Shown: piece after piece, positions 1-6,332 of the stretch
Numbering within the stretch: the first letter of the stretch is position 1
Layout of the letters: each line of letters begins with the position of its first letter
Origin: JBDTMC01 sp039934475
GTDB lineage: Bacteria > Acidobacteriota > Terriglobia > Bryobacterales > Bryobacteraceae
NCBI GenBank assembly: GCA_039934475.1
Contig: JBDTMC010000144.1
Span: forward strand, 1 to 16,074
Length of the DNA: 16,074 nt
Direction: 5' to 3'
Made by a program: the position numbers and the translations under genes
Notes under the pieces: model-generated
Databases searched by the model: none
What the model saw: the letters and a program-made list of their open reading frames with translations, nothing else
What the model was told of the DNA's origin: nothing

Positions 1-171
1 GACGAGGTCGGGTTGAATTTCGGCAATCAATCGCAAGGCATCGGCGCCCGTGCCGGCTTCATGAACATCAAAGCCGGCGCGCACGAGCACGCGGGTCCGG
101 GCGTACCGAGCCGGCTCATGATCATCGACGTTGATCAGCACGGGGGCCGTGCGCTGTCGCTCCAGTTTCAT
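1..171 (-). CDS. Response-regulator receiver domain protein, N-terminal part only
   Basis: The first 57 residues of a protein that continues past the left edge. They read as the start of a CheY-like receiver domain: a hydrophobic beta1 strand ending in the acidic pair D16-D17 (VLINVDDHEPARYA), then helix 1, the RAGFDVHEAGTGADAL segment, and PDLV, just short of the expected phosphoacceptor aspartate, which lies outside the window. The ATG at 171-169 overlaps the TGA of the upstream hybrid kinase (ATGA, 4 nt), so the two are almost certainly translationally coupled and the receiver is a likely phosphorelay partner of that kinase. The output part is not visible. It could be a stand-alone regulator, a receiver with an enzymatic output such as GGDEF, or a receiver-headed histidine kinase, a type that often begins with a very similar sequence. 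Confidence 0.85.
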   Translation of the reverse strand, partial: MKLERQRTAPVLINVDDHEPARYARTRVLVRAGFDVHEAGTGADALRLIAEIQPDLV

Positions 172-1994
172 GGTTGTTGAGGAGGACCGGGCTGCACCTC
201 GGATGTAAAAAGGCCCGGCTCATCCAATACAGTTCTAATGTACTCTAAAGCCGTCACGGGCCAGTCCTCACCCTTGGGCAGAATACCCGCCTGGCGGTTG
301 GCGAGGCGCTCATAATCCGACTGGAGGAGTTTTCGCGAGGTGTGGATGAGGACGGGGATAGAGCGTGTGGCAGCGTCGCTCTTCAAATCATCCAGAACTT
401 CAAAGCCGCTCCGATCCGGCATGGCCAGGTCCAACAAAATGAGTTTCGGGCGTTCGAAGCGCGCGCGTTCCGCGCCTTCGATACCGCTTGCCGCTTCAAT
501 TATAGGGTGGCGACTGCCACGGAAGTGTTGTTTGGCGATGTAGCGCGCCGATTCTTCGTCGTCGATGATCAACACCGCATCCGACCCGTCGATAATGTCA
601 TCCATAAGTCCTCCAGTGTGGCCGTCCATGGGGATTCTTAAGAGAAAAGTGGAGCCGTAACCGCGCTCACTACTGACAGTCAATTCGCCGCCCAGCAACG
701 TGGCCAGTTTTCGCGAGAGGGGCAAGCCTAGGCCCGTACCCTTAACGCGACCTTGCATGGCGCTATCCACCTGCGCGAATTCCTGGAAGATTCGCTCCTG
801 ATCTTCCGACGCGATACCAATTCCGGTGTCGGAGACTCGCAGTTCGAGCCAGCCGTCAGAGACATGAAAGGAGACGCGAACTTCGCCGCGCTCAGTGAAT
901 TTAAGGGCATTCGAGAGCAGATTGCGGAGAATCTGCGCGGTCTTGGACTCGTCGGAAAGAAAAGAGAACCCGGGGTTGGGCTCGTCGAACACCAAGGAGA
1001 CGGCATCGCTAACGACGAGGGGACGCATGACACCGCGGAGCGCTCCAAATAGCTGAGCGAGATGAATGCGAGTCGTCCGAACGTCAACCTTGCCGGACTC
1101 CACTTTGGCGAGGTCGAGGAGGTCGTTGACGATTTCGGTGAGATCCTGAGCAGCTTGGCGGATGAAGCCGACCTGGCGTTCCTGCTCACTGGTGAGGTCT
1201 CCATCAACGCGGCGGAGCAACAACTGCGCGAGCGCGAGAATGGAATTGAGCGGCGTGCGGAACTCGTGGCTGACGTGACGGAGGAAATGGCTCTTAAGTT
1301 CATCGGCCTTGCGGAGGGCGACAGCCTTCTCGTCGAGTTCCGCGTAGAGTGCGACGACACCGCTGTTTGTCTCAGCCAGCTCGGCGTTAATCTGGCGCAT
1401 CTCCAACTGGCGCTTCTCGAGTTCGAGTTCTCGCGAGCGTAAGGATTGTAGAGTTTCCAGAAGATCGCGGTGCTGATGCTGCGCGTCGTCGGTAGCTGCC
1501 AAGCCGCCTTGAGCAAGCTGTGCGATGAGGGCAGAGACCCTTGATCCCTCGAGGCGAGGCACTTCGGGGGGTAGGGACTTCGAGAAGTGGATGCGCGTCC
1601 CGATTCCAGGGCGGGATTGGATTTCGAAGGTATCCATGAGACGCCGGCTGCCCGTAAGACCGATGCCCATACCGGTGGGGGAGCGGCGGCGGCCACTGAG
1701 GATGGCGTCCAAATCGTCAATACCCGGCCCCTCGTCGATGACGGTGACAGCGAGGGCCTGGGGGCTTGAGGAGAGAATGAGGGCGAACTCCACGCGGCCC
1801 CCGCGGGCATAGCGAAAGGCATTGCGAGCGATCTCAGAAACGACGGTGGCGATGCGAACCTGATCCTGGTTGCCGAAACCAATCAACGTAGCGAGTTGCC
1901 GGGCACGCTGGCGGGCAGCGACGACGTCGTGTTCCTGGCGCACCAGGACAGCGAGCAGGGGCATGTGGCCGAGCTTAGGCGGAGCGACGCTCAT
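168..1994 (-). CDS. Soluble hybrid histidine kinase with N-terminal RsbT-like ATPase domain
   Basis: 608 aa. Residues about 12-140 resemble RsbT: EHDVVAARQ near the start, N-box SEIARN (53-58), G1 box DEGPGI (87-92), G2 glycines GMGIGL (108-113), and GTRIHF at the end. Residues about 172-236 are charged and heptad-like, a probable coiled coil or signalling helix. A HisKA domain follows with the H-box around H243 (SHEFRTPLN), then a second HATPase domain with N-box NLLSNALKF (358-366), G1 DTGIGI (389-394) and G2 GTGLGL (419-424). The C-terminal receiver (about 472-592) has acidic D478/D479, phosphoacceptor D522 (LLDLAMPD), T552 and K574. There is no membrane segment or PAS/GAF sensor, so input presumably comes through the RsbT-like head. 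The ATG at 1994 overlaps the upstream stop by 4 nt. The reading frame stays open to 2513, but that stretch lies inside the neighbouring gene and is not domain-like. Domain assignment is secure; the function of the head is inferred. Confidence 0.93.
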   Translation of the reverse strand: MSVAPPKLGHMPLLAVLVRQEHDVVAARQRARQLATLIGFGNQDQVRIATVVSEIARNAFRYARGGRVEFALILSSSPQALAVTVIDEGPGIDDLDAILSGRRRSPTGMGIGLTGSRRLMDTFEIQSRPGIGTRIHFSKSLPPEVPRLEGSRVSALIAQLAQGGLAATDDAQHQHRDLLETLQSLRSRELELEKRQLEMRQINAELAETNSGVVALYAELDEKAVALRKADELKSHFLRHVSHEFRTPLNSILALAQLLLRRVDGDLTSEQERQVGFIRQAAQDLTEIVNDLLDLAKVESGKVDVRTTRIHLAQLFGALRGVMRPLVVSDAVSLVFDEPNPGFSFLSDESKTAQILRNLLSNALKFTERGEVRVSFHVSDGWLELRVSDTGIGIASEDQERIFQEFAQVDSAMQGRVKGTGLGLPLSRKLATLLGGELTVSSERGYGSTFLLRIPMDGHTGGLMDDIIDGSDAVLIIDDEESARYIAKQHFRGSRHPIIEAASGIEGAERARFERPKLILLDLAMPDRSGFEVLDDLKSDAATRSIPVLIHTSRKLLQSDYERLANRQAGILPKGEDWPVTALEYIRTVLDEPGLFTSEVQPGPPQQP

Positions 1995-3010
1995 TCTCCG
2001 ATGATCCTCCCGACAACGACGCAGGCGTCGTCGCGGCCGCGGGTGGCATCGCGATACAGCACGCCAGCAATCACGGATGGATGGCGGCGCAGGAGGCCGG
2101 GATAGGCATCGACAGACCAACTGGTGGCGATGCCGTCGGAATGCATGACGATGGTGGCTTCCGCGGGGAGAGTGTATGTAAACTCTTGAAAACGGCGAGC
2201 GGCTAAACCGGCAGTGCCATTGTGCGACACCATGACTTGGGCGCGAGGCCCGCCCAGCAGCACGCCGGAGATGTTTCCGAGTCCGGCGTATTGGACGGAG
2301 TGGTCTTCGATGCAAGCGACCGCTACGGCGGCTCCGCGGGTGGCCGGCAAGGCCAGATGCACACGTTCGAGAAGGGGGACGGCGAGGAATTCGTTTTGTG
2401 CGTTTTGAAAAGTCTGGACGGCGAGCGAGGAGGCTTCGGCGGCCAGGAGGCCGTGTCCGAGGCCGTCCGCGACAAGCATCAACGTGCGCGCCCCGTGACG
2501 GCGGATGCCCCAATTATCGCCACAGGCGGTTTCGCCGGGATAAGGCACCCTGACGACGCCAAAGGTCCAGGTTTGAGCGCGGCGGCGCTGCTTGGGCAAT
2601 AAATATTTGCGGGCGACAAGCACGGTGCCACGGCTTACCTGCGAGAAAGCGTCGAAGACGTCGGCGAGGCGGGAGATGGCACCCATTCCGGTCCCCTGGG
2701 TACCGGCGGTGGAATAGCCGTCGGTCATGCAGGCATGAACGTTGGCCATGCCAGGTCCGCGATCGACGGAAAGGACTTCGACTCCGTTTTCGCCCGCTGC
2801 AGACAGAGTGGTGATGTGAACCTCACCGCCGACCGCGTGCTTGAGCAGATTGGTGGCGACCTCAGTGGCGATAATCGCGACTTCTTCAACGGCGGGCCCG
2901 GTGAAGCCTTCGGCCTCCGCAGCAGCCGCGGCAGAGCGGCGAACTTCCGCCACACGCGTCGCATCGCTAACGGGAATTTTCAAAGGGAGCATATTATTTG
3001 TTATTTCCAT
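1991..3010 (-). CDS. RsbT-like ATPase fused to RsbX/SpoIIE-like PP2C phosphatase
   Basis: 339 aa with two domains. Residues about 8-136 form a GHKL anti-sigma-factor-type ATPase: N-box ATEVATN (48-54), G1 DRGPGM (83-88), G2 GTGMG (106-110). Residues about 150-335 form a PP2C-type serine/threonine phosphatase of the short RsbX/SpoIIE kind: CGDNWG (D165), VADGLGHG (D182), GNISG (245-249), HSDGI (D292) and GRDDACVVV (D327/D328), so the metal-binding aspartates appear intact. In Bacillus, RsbX resets the stressosome by dephosphorylating RsbR and RsbS; its position directly after rsbT suggests the same job here. The start ATG lies inside the end of rsbT (10-nt overlap, 3001-3010); M7 is an alternative start. 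Neither has a clear Shine-Dalgarno sequence, so translation probably depends on coupling. What the ATPase half does (phosphorylate, or dock on RsbS or RsbR) is not known from sequence. Confidence 0.92.
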   Translation of the reverse strand: MEITNNMLPLKIPVSDATRVAEVRRSAAAAAEAEGFTGPAVEEVAIIATEVATNLLKHAVGGEVHITTLSAAGENGVEVLSVDRGPGMANVHACMTDGYSTAGTQGTGMGAISRLADVFDAFSQVSRGTVLVARKYLLPKQRRRAQTWTFGVVRVPYPGETACGDNWGIRRHGARTLMLVADGLGHGLLAAEASSLAVQTFQNAQNEFLAVPLLERVHLALPATRGAAVAVACIEDHSVQYAGLGNISGVLLGGPRAQVMVSHNGTAGLAARRFQEFTYTLPAEATIVMHSDGIATSWSVDAYPGLLRRHPSVIAGVLYRDATRGRDDACVVVGRIIGE

Positions 3011-3405
3011 CGCGCGATCGTAATACGCGTACCTTCGCCGGGGCGAGACTCTATCTGAAAATCATTTGATAAGCGTTTGGCGCCGCCTAGGCCCAGGCCC
3101 AGACCGCCACCACTGGTAAAGCCATCCTTCATGGCCTGGTCGATATCGGCAATACCCTTCCCCTTGTCCTCAAAGGTGAGCCGGATGCCGCGCCTGACGC
3201 CTTCTGAAACGATTTCGATACGAGTGAAGCCACCCCCGCCGTGCACAAAGGTGTTTCTAGCGAGTTCGCTGGCTGCCGTCACAATCTTGGTTTGGTCAAT
3301 GAGGTTCAATCCGATCTGGAGGGCGGCGGTGCGTACGGCCTGCCGGACCAGAACCACATCGTCCTGACTGCTGACGGCTACCTCACGGGATTGGTCGACG
3401 GTCAA
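3001..3405 (-). CDS. rsbT: RsbT, stressosome serine/threonine switch kinase
   Basis: 134 aa with the proposed TTG start, close to the 133 aa of Bacillus RsbT. GHKL-fold kinase: N-box ASELARN (45-51, with E47 and N51), G1 box EDKGKGI (79-85), G2 box GGGLGLGLGG (99-108), and a C-terminal ESRPGEGT segment matching the RsbT pattern. By family knowledge RsbT is held by the RsbR/RsbS stressosome, phosphorylates both scaffold proteins after stress, and is released to activate a downstream partner. In Bacillus that partner is RsbU, which is absent here. The start is chosen from the GGAGG at 3419-3415, 9 nt before TTG 3405; the frame stays open to 3462, but that extension lies in the rsbS coding sequence and has no counterpart in the family. 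It overlaps the end of rsbS by 23 nt and the next gene by 10 nt. Confidence 0.94.
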   Translation of the reverse strand: MTVDQSREVAVSSQDDVVLVRQAVRTAALQIGLNLIDQTKIVTAASELARNTFVHGGGGFTRIEIVSEGVRRGIRLTFEDKGKGIADIDQAMKDGFTSGGGLGLGLGGAKRLSNDFQIESRPGEGTRITIARWK

Positions 3406-3775
3406 AATCGGAGTCCTCCGAGGCGCGGGATAAACGCAACAACTGCATGCCGCGATCCACATTCAGCGCCGTGCGGACTCCGGGCAAGGACAATCCGAGT
3501 TCGACGAGTGTGATGGCGACCGACGGCTGCATGCCTACGACCACGGTTTCCGCATCCAAAATGCGGGCCATGTTGGCAATATTCGCGAGCATCCGGCCGA
3601 TGAAAGAATCGATGATATCGAGGGCAGAGATGTCGATCAGAACACCCTGTGCGCGAGTGCTTACGATTTGTGATGTAAGGTCGTCCTGCAAGGCCAATGC
3701 GAGGCGGTCGTGCATATCAACCTGAATGGTGACGAGCAGGAAGCGACCCAAACGGAGAATAGGAATTTTGTCCAT
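3383..3775 (-). CDS. rsbS: RsbS, single-domain STAS stressosome scaffold
   Basis: 130 aa, one STAS domain with little else, like Bacillus RsbS (about 120 aa). The start MDKIPILRLG and the core LDIIDSFIGRML match the family closely; S57 in IDSF sits at the position of the serine that RsbT phosphorylates (S59 in Bacillus). The segment VVVGMQPSVAITLVELG is also characteristic. Residues from about 115 to the end form an extra charged tail (RASEDSDFDRR), which exists only because the gene runs 23 nt into rsbT. The ATG is 8 nt downstream of the rsbR stop, so the two are coupled. By family knowledge RsbS forms the core of the stressosome with RsbR and sequesters RsbT; its phosphorylation permits RsbT release. 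High confidence. Confidence 0.95.
   Translation of the reverse strand: MDKIPILRLGRFLLVTIQVDMHDRLALALQDDLTSQIVSTRAQGVLIDISALDIIDSFIGRMLANIANMARILDAETVVVGMQPSVAITLVELGLSLPGVRTALNVDRGMQLLRLSRASEDSDFDRRPIP
3415..3419 (-). promoter_or_regulatory. Ribosome binding site that fixes the rsbT start
   Basis: GGAGG on the minus strand, inside the last codons of rsbS, 9 nt before the TTG at 3405. It supports a TTG start that gives a family-length RsbT, although the reading frame extends further upstream. ATT at 3408 is also in frame but is a rarer start codon. Confidence 0.7.
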
Positions 3776-3783
3776 TCTGGCGC

Positions 3784-4629
3784 CTACATACTGGTGACGG
3801 TCAGCTTCCTGGTGCGGAGGGCAATTTTAAAGGCATCAGCCAAAGTTGCCTTGGTGATCACGTTGCCCAAGTCAACACCGAGATGGATGATGGTTTGCGC
3901 GATCTGCGGCCGAATTCCGCTAATGATACATTCGGCGCCCATGAGCCGCGCCGCAGCCACGGTTTTCAGCAAGTGTTGAGCCACGAGGGTATCGACGGTA
4001 GGAACGCCGGTGATGTCGATGATGGCGATGTCGGCTTCCTTGGAGACGATGGCTTCGAGAAGATTCTGCATGACAACCTGCGTCCGATTGCTGTCGAGAG
4101 TGCCGATCAAGGGAAGAGCTAATATGCCATGCCACAATTCCACGACAGGGGTGGATAGTTCCATCATCTCCTGCTGCTGGCGCGAGATGAGCTCTTCGCG
4201 GGTTTTCTGAAAGACCTCTGTAGTGAAGAGGGCGAGTTTATCCAGTAGCGCGGTGACAAACCAGATTTGCTCCGTCAGCACCTTCATATTGCTTCCTACA
4301 GTGGCCACCAAGCGGTCGAAGAGGGGCTGTTTTAGGGAGAGAACGAATGTCGCCGTCTGACTGGGCGCGAAGCCTTGCAGGACACGCCGGCGCGAGAGAT
4401 CCGCCAGCAAATCGCGGACTCTGGCCCATTCCGAACTATGAATATCGGTTTGGGCATCGCTTTTGATGGTTTCGCGCAACGCCGCCAGCAGATTTCTGGA
4501 GTCGGTTTGCAATTCCGCATCGGAGACATCCTGGCGACTGGATAGATCTTCCTTTTGTCGACGGATCCACTCTTTCAGTAGTTCACTCTGATCGCGTTCA
4601 ATGATTTCAGCAACGGTTCTGTCAGCCAC
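3784..4629 (-). CDS. rsbR: RsbR-family stressosome sensor/scaffold protein
   Basis: 281 aa from GTG 4629, with an N-terminal RsbR-type sensory domain (about 1-150) and a C-terminal STAS domain (about 155-275). The start ADRTVAEIIERDQSELLKEW mirrors the RsbR N terminus. A linker helix (about 140-158) leads into ELSTPVVELW and LPLIGTLDS. In the STAS domain, T214 in GVPTVDT corresponds to phosphorylatable T205 of Bacillus RsbRA. The position equivalent to T171 is S180, a threonine-to-serine change (from recalled alignment). GIRPQIAQTI is also highly characteristic. RsbR projects its sensory domain outward as turrets on the stressosome. No haem, flavin or PAS signature is seen, so the stimulus is unknown. 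GTG 4629 follows GGGAGG (4639-4634) by 4 nt; upstream in-frame TTG codons at 4641 and 4647 lie on or before that site and are unlikely starts. Confidence 0.94.
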   Translation of the reverse strand: MADRTVAEIIERDQSELLKEWIRRQKEDLSSRQDVSDAELQTDSRNLLAALRETIKSDAQTDIHSSEWARVRDLLADLSRRRVLQGFAPSQTATFVLSLKQPLFDRLVATVGSNMKVLTEQIWFVTALLDKLALFTTEVFQKTREELISRQQQEMMELSTPVVELWHGILALPLIGTLDSNRTQVVMQNLLEAIVSKEADIAIIDITGVPTVDTLVAQHLLKTVAAARLMGAECIISGIRPQIAQTIIHLGVDLGNVITKATLADAFKIALRTRKLTVTSM

Positions 4630-4633
4630 AAGG

Positions 4634-4639
4634 CCTCCC
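4634..4639 (-). promoter_or_regulatory. Ribosome binding site for rsbR
   Basis: GGGAGG on the minus strand, followed by CCTT and the GTG at 4629-4627. The 4-nt spacing is a little short, but the resulting N terminus matches the RsbR family and upstream in-frame codons do not. Confidence 0.6.
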
Positions 4640-4680
4640 AAAAGCAAAAAAATTCACCGGCTTTGCCAAGCCTCAACGAA

Positions 4681-4706
4681 GTTTAGCAGCATTGTTTAGC
4701 AGCATT
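4681..4706. repeat. Perfect 13-bp tandem repeat upstream of rsbR
   Basis: GTTTAGCAGCATT occurs twice back to back (4681-4693 and 4694-4706), and the following G continues the pattern. It lies 52-77 nt upstream of the rsbR start in the divergent intergenic region, where a transcription-factor site or promoter element would sit. It could equally be a chance microduplication. No convincing -35/-10 pair could be assigned around it. An inverted repeat GGCTT-TGCC-AAGCC (4659-4672) lies between it and rsbR. Confidence 0.6.
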
Positions 4707-4900
4707 GAGCGCACCCTCCGTTTGGCCTGCGATGGGCAGAATCTGAAAGTAACAGAGCCCCGCTTCCACTCGTGGGATGCGCAGGAAGGCCATTTCGAAA
4801 CACACAATCTTTACTCGTGCGCTGGCGGAGATCGGGGATAGATAAGGCTTTCACCTGATTGTGGCGTTAACCGGGCGATGTTACTCTCGCTAGCGAACTG

Positions 4901-5290
4901 GTGATTTACAAGACCCTCATCGTGGCGTTATCGGGAGCGGCCCTGGCCGTCTGGTTCCGCTATAGCTGTTCGCTGATTCTATGCTCAGAACCGGAGGGTT
5001 TGCCACGCCGCGTGCAGCGATTGATGCGCCATGCGGATCGATACCCGCGGATCCTGTGGCTGCTGCGGCGCGAGTACAACCGCCAAAGAGGGGCGCGTTG
5101 TGCGGCGTGCGGCGGGTTCGTTGGGCGGCGCACGGCGGAGCGCTTCATTCTTGCCCTTAACTTCCAATACCTCCAACTGCGGTGCGGCGCGACCGGGCGC
5201 GGCGGCGCGGCTGTGGATGAAATGGCGGCCATACTTGGCCATTTTGAGGGTCATCCCGATGCGCGCAGCGTAAACTATCGACGGTACTAA
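4901..5290 (+). CDS. Small membrane-anchored hypothetical protein with a CxxC pair
   Basis: 129 aa from GTG 4901. A hydrophobic segment at about residues 5-28 (LIVALSGAALAVWF) is a probable membrane anchor or uncleaved signal. The rest is arginine-rich and probably cytoplasmic or DNA/RNA-binding-like in charge, with cysteines C23, C28, C67, C70 (CAAC) and C95. Codon third positions are GC-rich like the neighbours, which supports real coding. It ends 16 nt before the MoxR gene and could be its operon leader. No family is recognised and there is no strong Shine-Dalgarno sequence before the GTG, so the exact start and even the reality of the gene are uncertain. Confidence 0.5.
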   Translation: MIYKTLIVALSGAALAVWFRYSCSLILCSEPEGLPRRVQRLMRHADRYPRILWLLRREYNRQRGARCAACGGFVGRRTAERFILALNFQYLQLRCGATGRGGAAVDEMAAILGHFEGHPDARSVNYRRY

Positions 5291-5306
5291 GGGCGTTCCG
5301 TGCGCT

Positions 5307-6320
5307 TTGCTCTACAATAAAAAAGTGCAGAGCGAAGAGAGCCTCAAAAACGCCGTTTCCCGGCTCGATCAGGTCCGAAATGAGATTGCGAAGATCATTG
5401 TTGGCCAGACGGACGTTGTCGATGGGGTACTGATCTGCCTTCTCGCCGGCGGCCATGTGCTGCTGGAAGGCGTTCCCGGGCTCGGTAAAACCACACTATT
5501 ACGGACACTGTCGCGGGTGCTGCGGCTACGCTATTCGCGCATACAGTTCACACCCGACCTGATGCCCGCCGATATTGTGGGCAGCATGATCATGGAGACG
5601 GACGAGCGGGGCGGCAAAGCGCTGCGATTCCAGCCCGGTCCGATCTTTGCCAACCTGGTGCTGGCGGATGAGATTAACCGTGCCACGCCGAAAACGCAAT
5701 CGGCGCTGCTGGAAGCGATGCAGGAGCGCACGGTTACCAGCGGCACCACGACGCATCTGCTGGAAGCACCCTTCCTGGTGATGGCGACGCAGAACCCGAT
5801 CGAGATGGAAGGCACCTATCCTCTTCCGGAGGCACAGCTCGACCGGTTCCTGATGAAGATTCTGGTGGAGTATCCGTCGCGCGAGGACCTGAACAAGATT
5901 GTGGAACGCACGATTCAGCGCGAAGACGTGGCGATCGATCAAGTTGTGAATCACGAGGACATCATGCAATTGCGCGGCGTGTGCCGGCAGGTGATGGTGG
6001 CTCCGCATGTGCAGGATTTCGCGGTGGACCTGGTGATGGCCACGCAGCCGGGGACGCCGTTCGCGCACGAGCTGACCAACAAATACATTCGCTATGGTAG
6101 TTCGCCCCGCGGCGCGCAAGCACTGGTGGAATGCGGACGTGTGCTGGCGCTGATGCGCGGGCGTTTCCACCTGAGCGGCGACGACGTACGCGCCGTGGCG
6201 AAGAGCGTGATGCGGCATCGCATTATTTTGAATTTCGACGCACATGCCGATGGGCAGACGCCGGACACGATTCTGGATAAGGTGATCCAAACGGTCTCCC
6301 AAGGTGTTGCCGCGAGATAG
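5307..6320 (+). CDS. MoxR-family AAA+ ATPase
   Basis: 337 aa. Walker A GVPGLGKT (55-62, K61), the MoxR-specific FTPDLMPADIVGS stretch (81-93), Walker B LVLADEIN (D121-E122), TPKTQSALLEAMQE (127-140), and sensor-1 ATQNPIEMEGTYPLPEAQLDRF (from 160). The C-terminal lid domain follows with sensor-2 region SSPRGAQAL. MoxR ATPases act with VWA-domain partners as chaperones in metal insertion or assembly of envelope and enzyme complexes. The next three genes are all VWA-type, so this is the motor of that set. The TTG at 5307 gives MLYNKKVQSEE; GTG 5325 is an alternative start, and a TACAAT at 5313-5318 would fit an internal -10 element if the later start is used. The start is therefore uncertain; the function class is not. 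Confidence 0.95.
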   Translation: MLYNKKVQSEESLKNAVSRLDQVRNEIAKIIVGQTDVVDGVLICLLAGGHVLLEGVPGLGKTTLLRTLSRVLRLRYSRIQFTPDLMPADIVGSMIMETDERGGKALRFQPGPIFANLVLADEINRATPKTQSALLEAMQERTVTSGTTTHLLEAPFLVMATQNPIEMEGTYPLPEAQLDRFLMKILVEYPSREDLNKIVERTIQREDVAIDQVVNHEDIMQLRGVCRQVMVAPHVQDFAVDLVMATQPGTPFAHELTNKYIRYGSSPRGAQALVECGRVLALMRGRFHLSGDDVRAVAKSVMRHRIILNFDAHADGQTPDTILDKVIQTVSQGVAAR

Positions 6321-6332
6321 TAGCGGGGTCAC

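Larger units (their letters stand above)
4630..4900. other. Divergent intergenic region between the stressosome and MoxR operons
   Basis: About 270 bp with no credible gene. It must hold the promoter of the leftward stressosome operon and probably that of the rightward 4901-11610 operon. Besides the 13-bp tandem repeat and the small GGCTT/AAGCC inverted repeat, the only thing seen is the string GTGGCGTTA at 4861, which recurs at 4922 just inside the next gene. No clear sigma-70 or sigma-54 promoter was recognised on either strand. Confidence 0.6.

Noticed and set aside
728..1882. Long 384-codon minus-strand open frame inside the kinase gene
   Set aside because: Its translation is Ser/Pro/Arg-rich, typical of an out-of-frame reading of GC-rich coding DNA. 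The other minus frame has complete kinase motifs.
1995..2513. In-frame upstream extension of the hybrid kinase gene
   Set aside because: It overlaps the phosphatase-domain gene in another frame, is arginine/proline-rich without domain character, and the ATG at 1994 with its ATGA overlap gives a protein that starts cleanly at the RsbT-like domain.
3406..3462. Longer rsbT start at the end of rsbS
   Set aside because: The extra 19 residues do not match RsbT, and a good ribosome site precedes the TTG at 3405.
4630..4700. Sigma-54 type promoter upstream of rsbR
   Set aside because: A TTGGCA is present on the minus strand, but no TTGC element follows at the required spacing.
5526..6332. 268-codon minus-strand frame opposite moxR
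   Set aside because: His/Arg/Gln-rich antisense shadow; the plus strand carries a full set of MoxR motifs.
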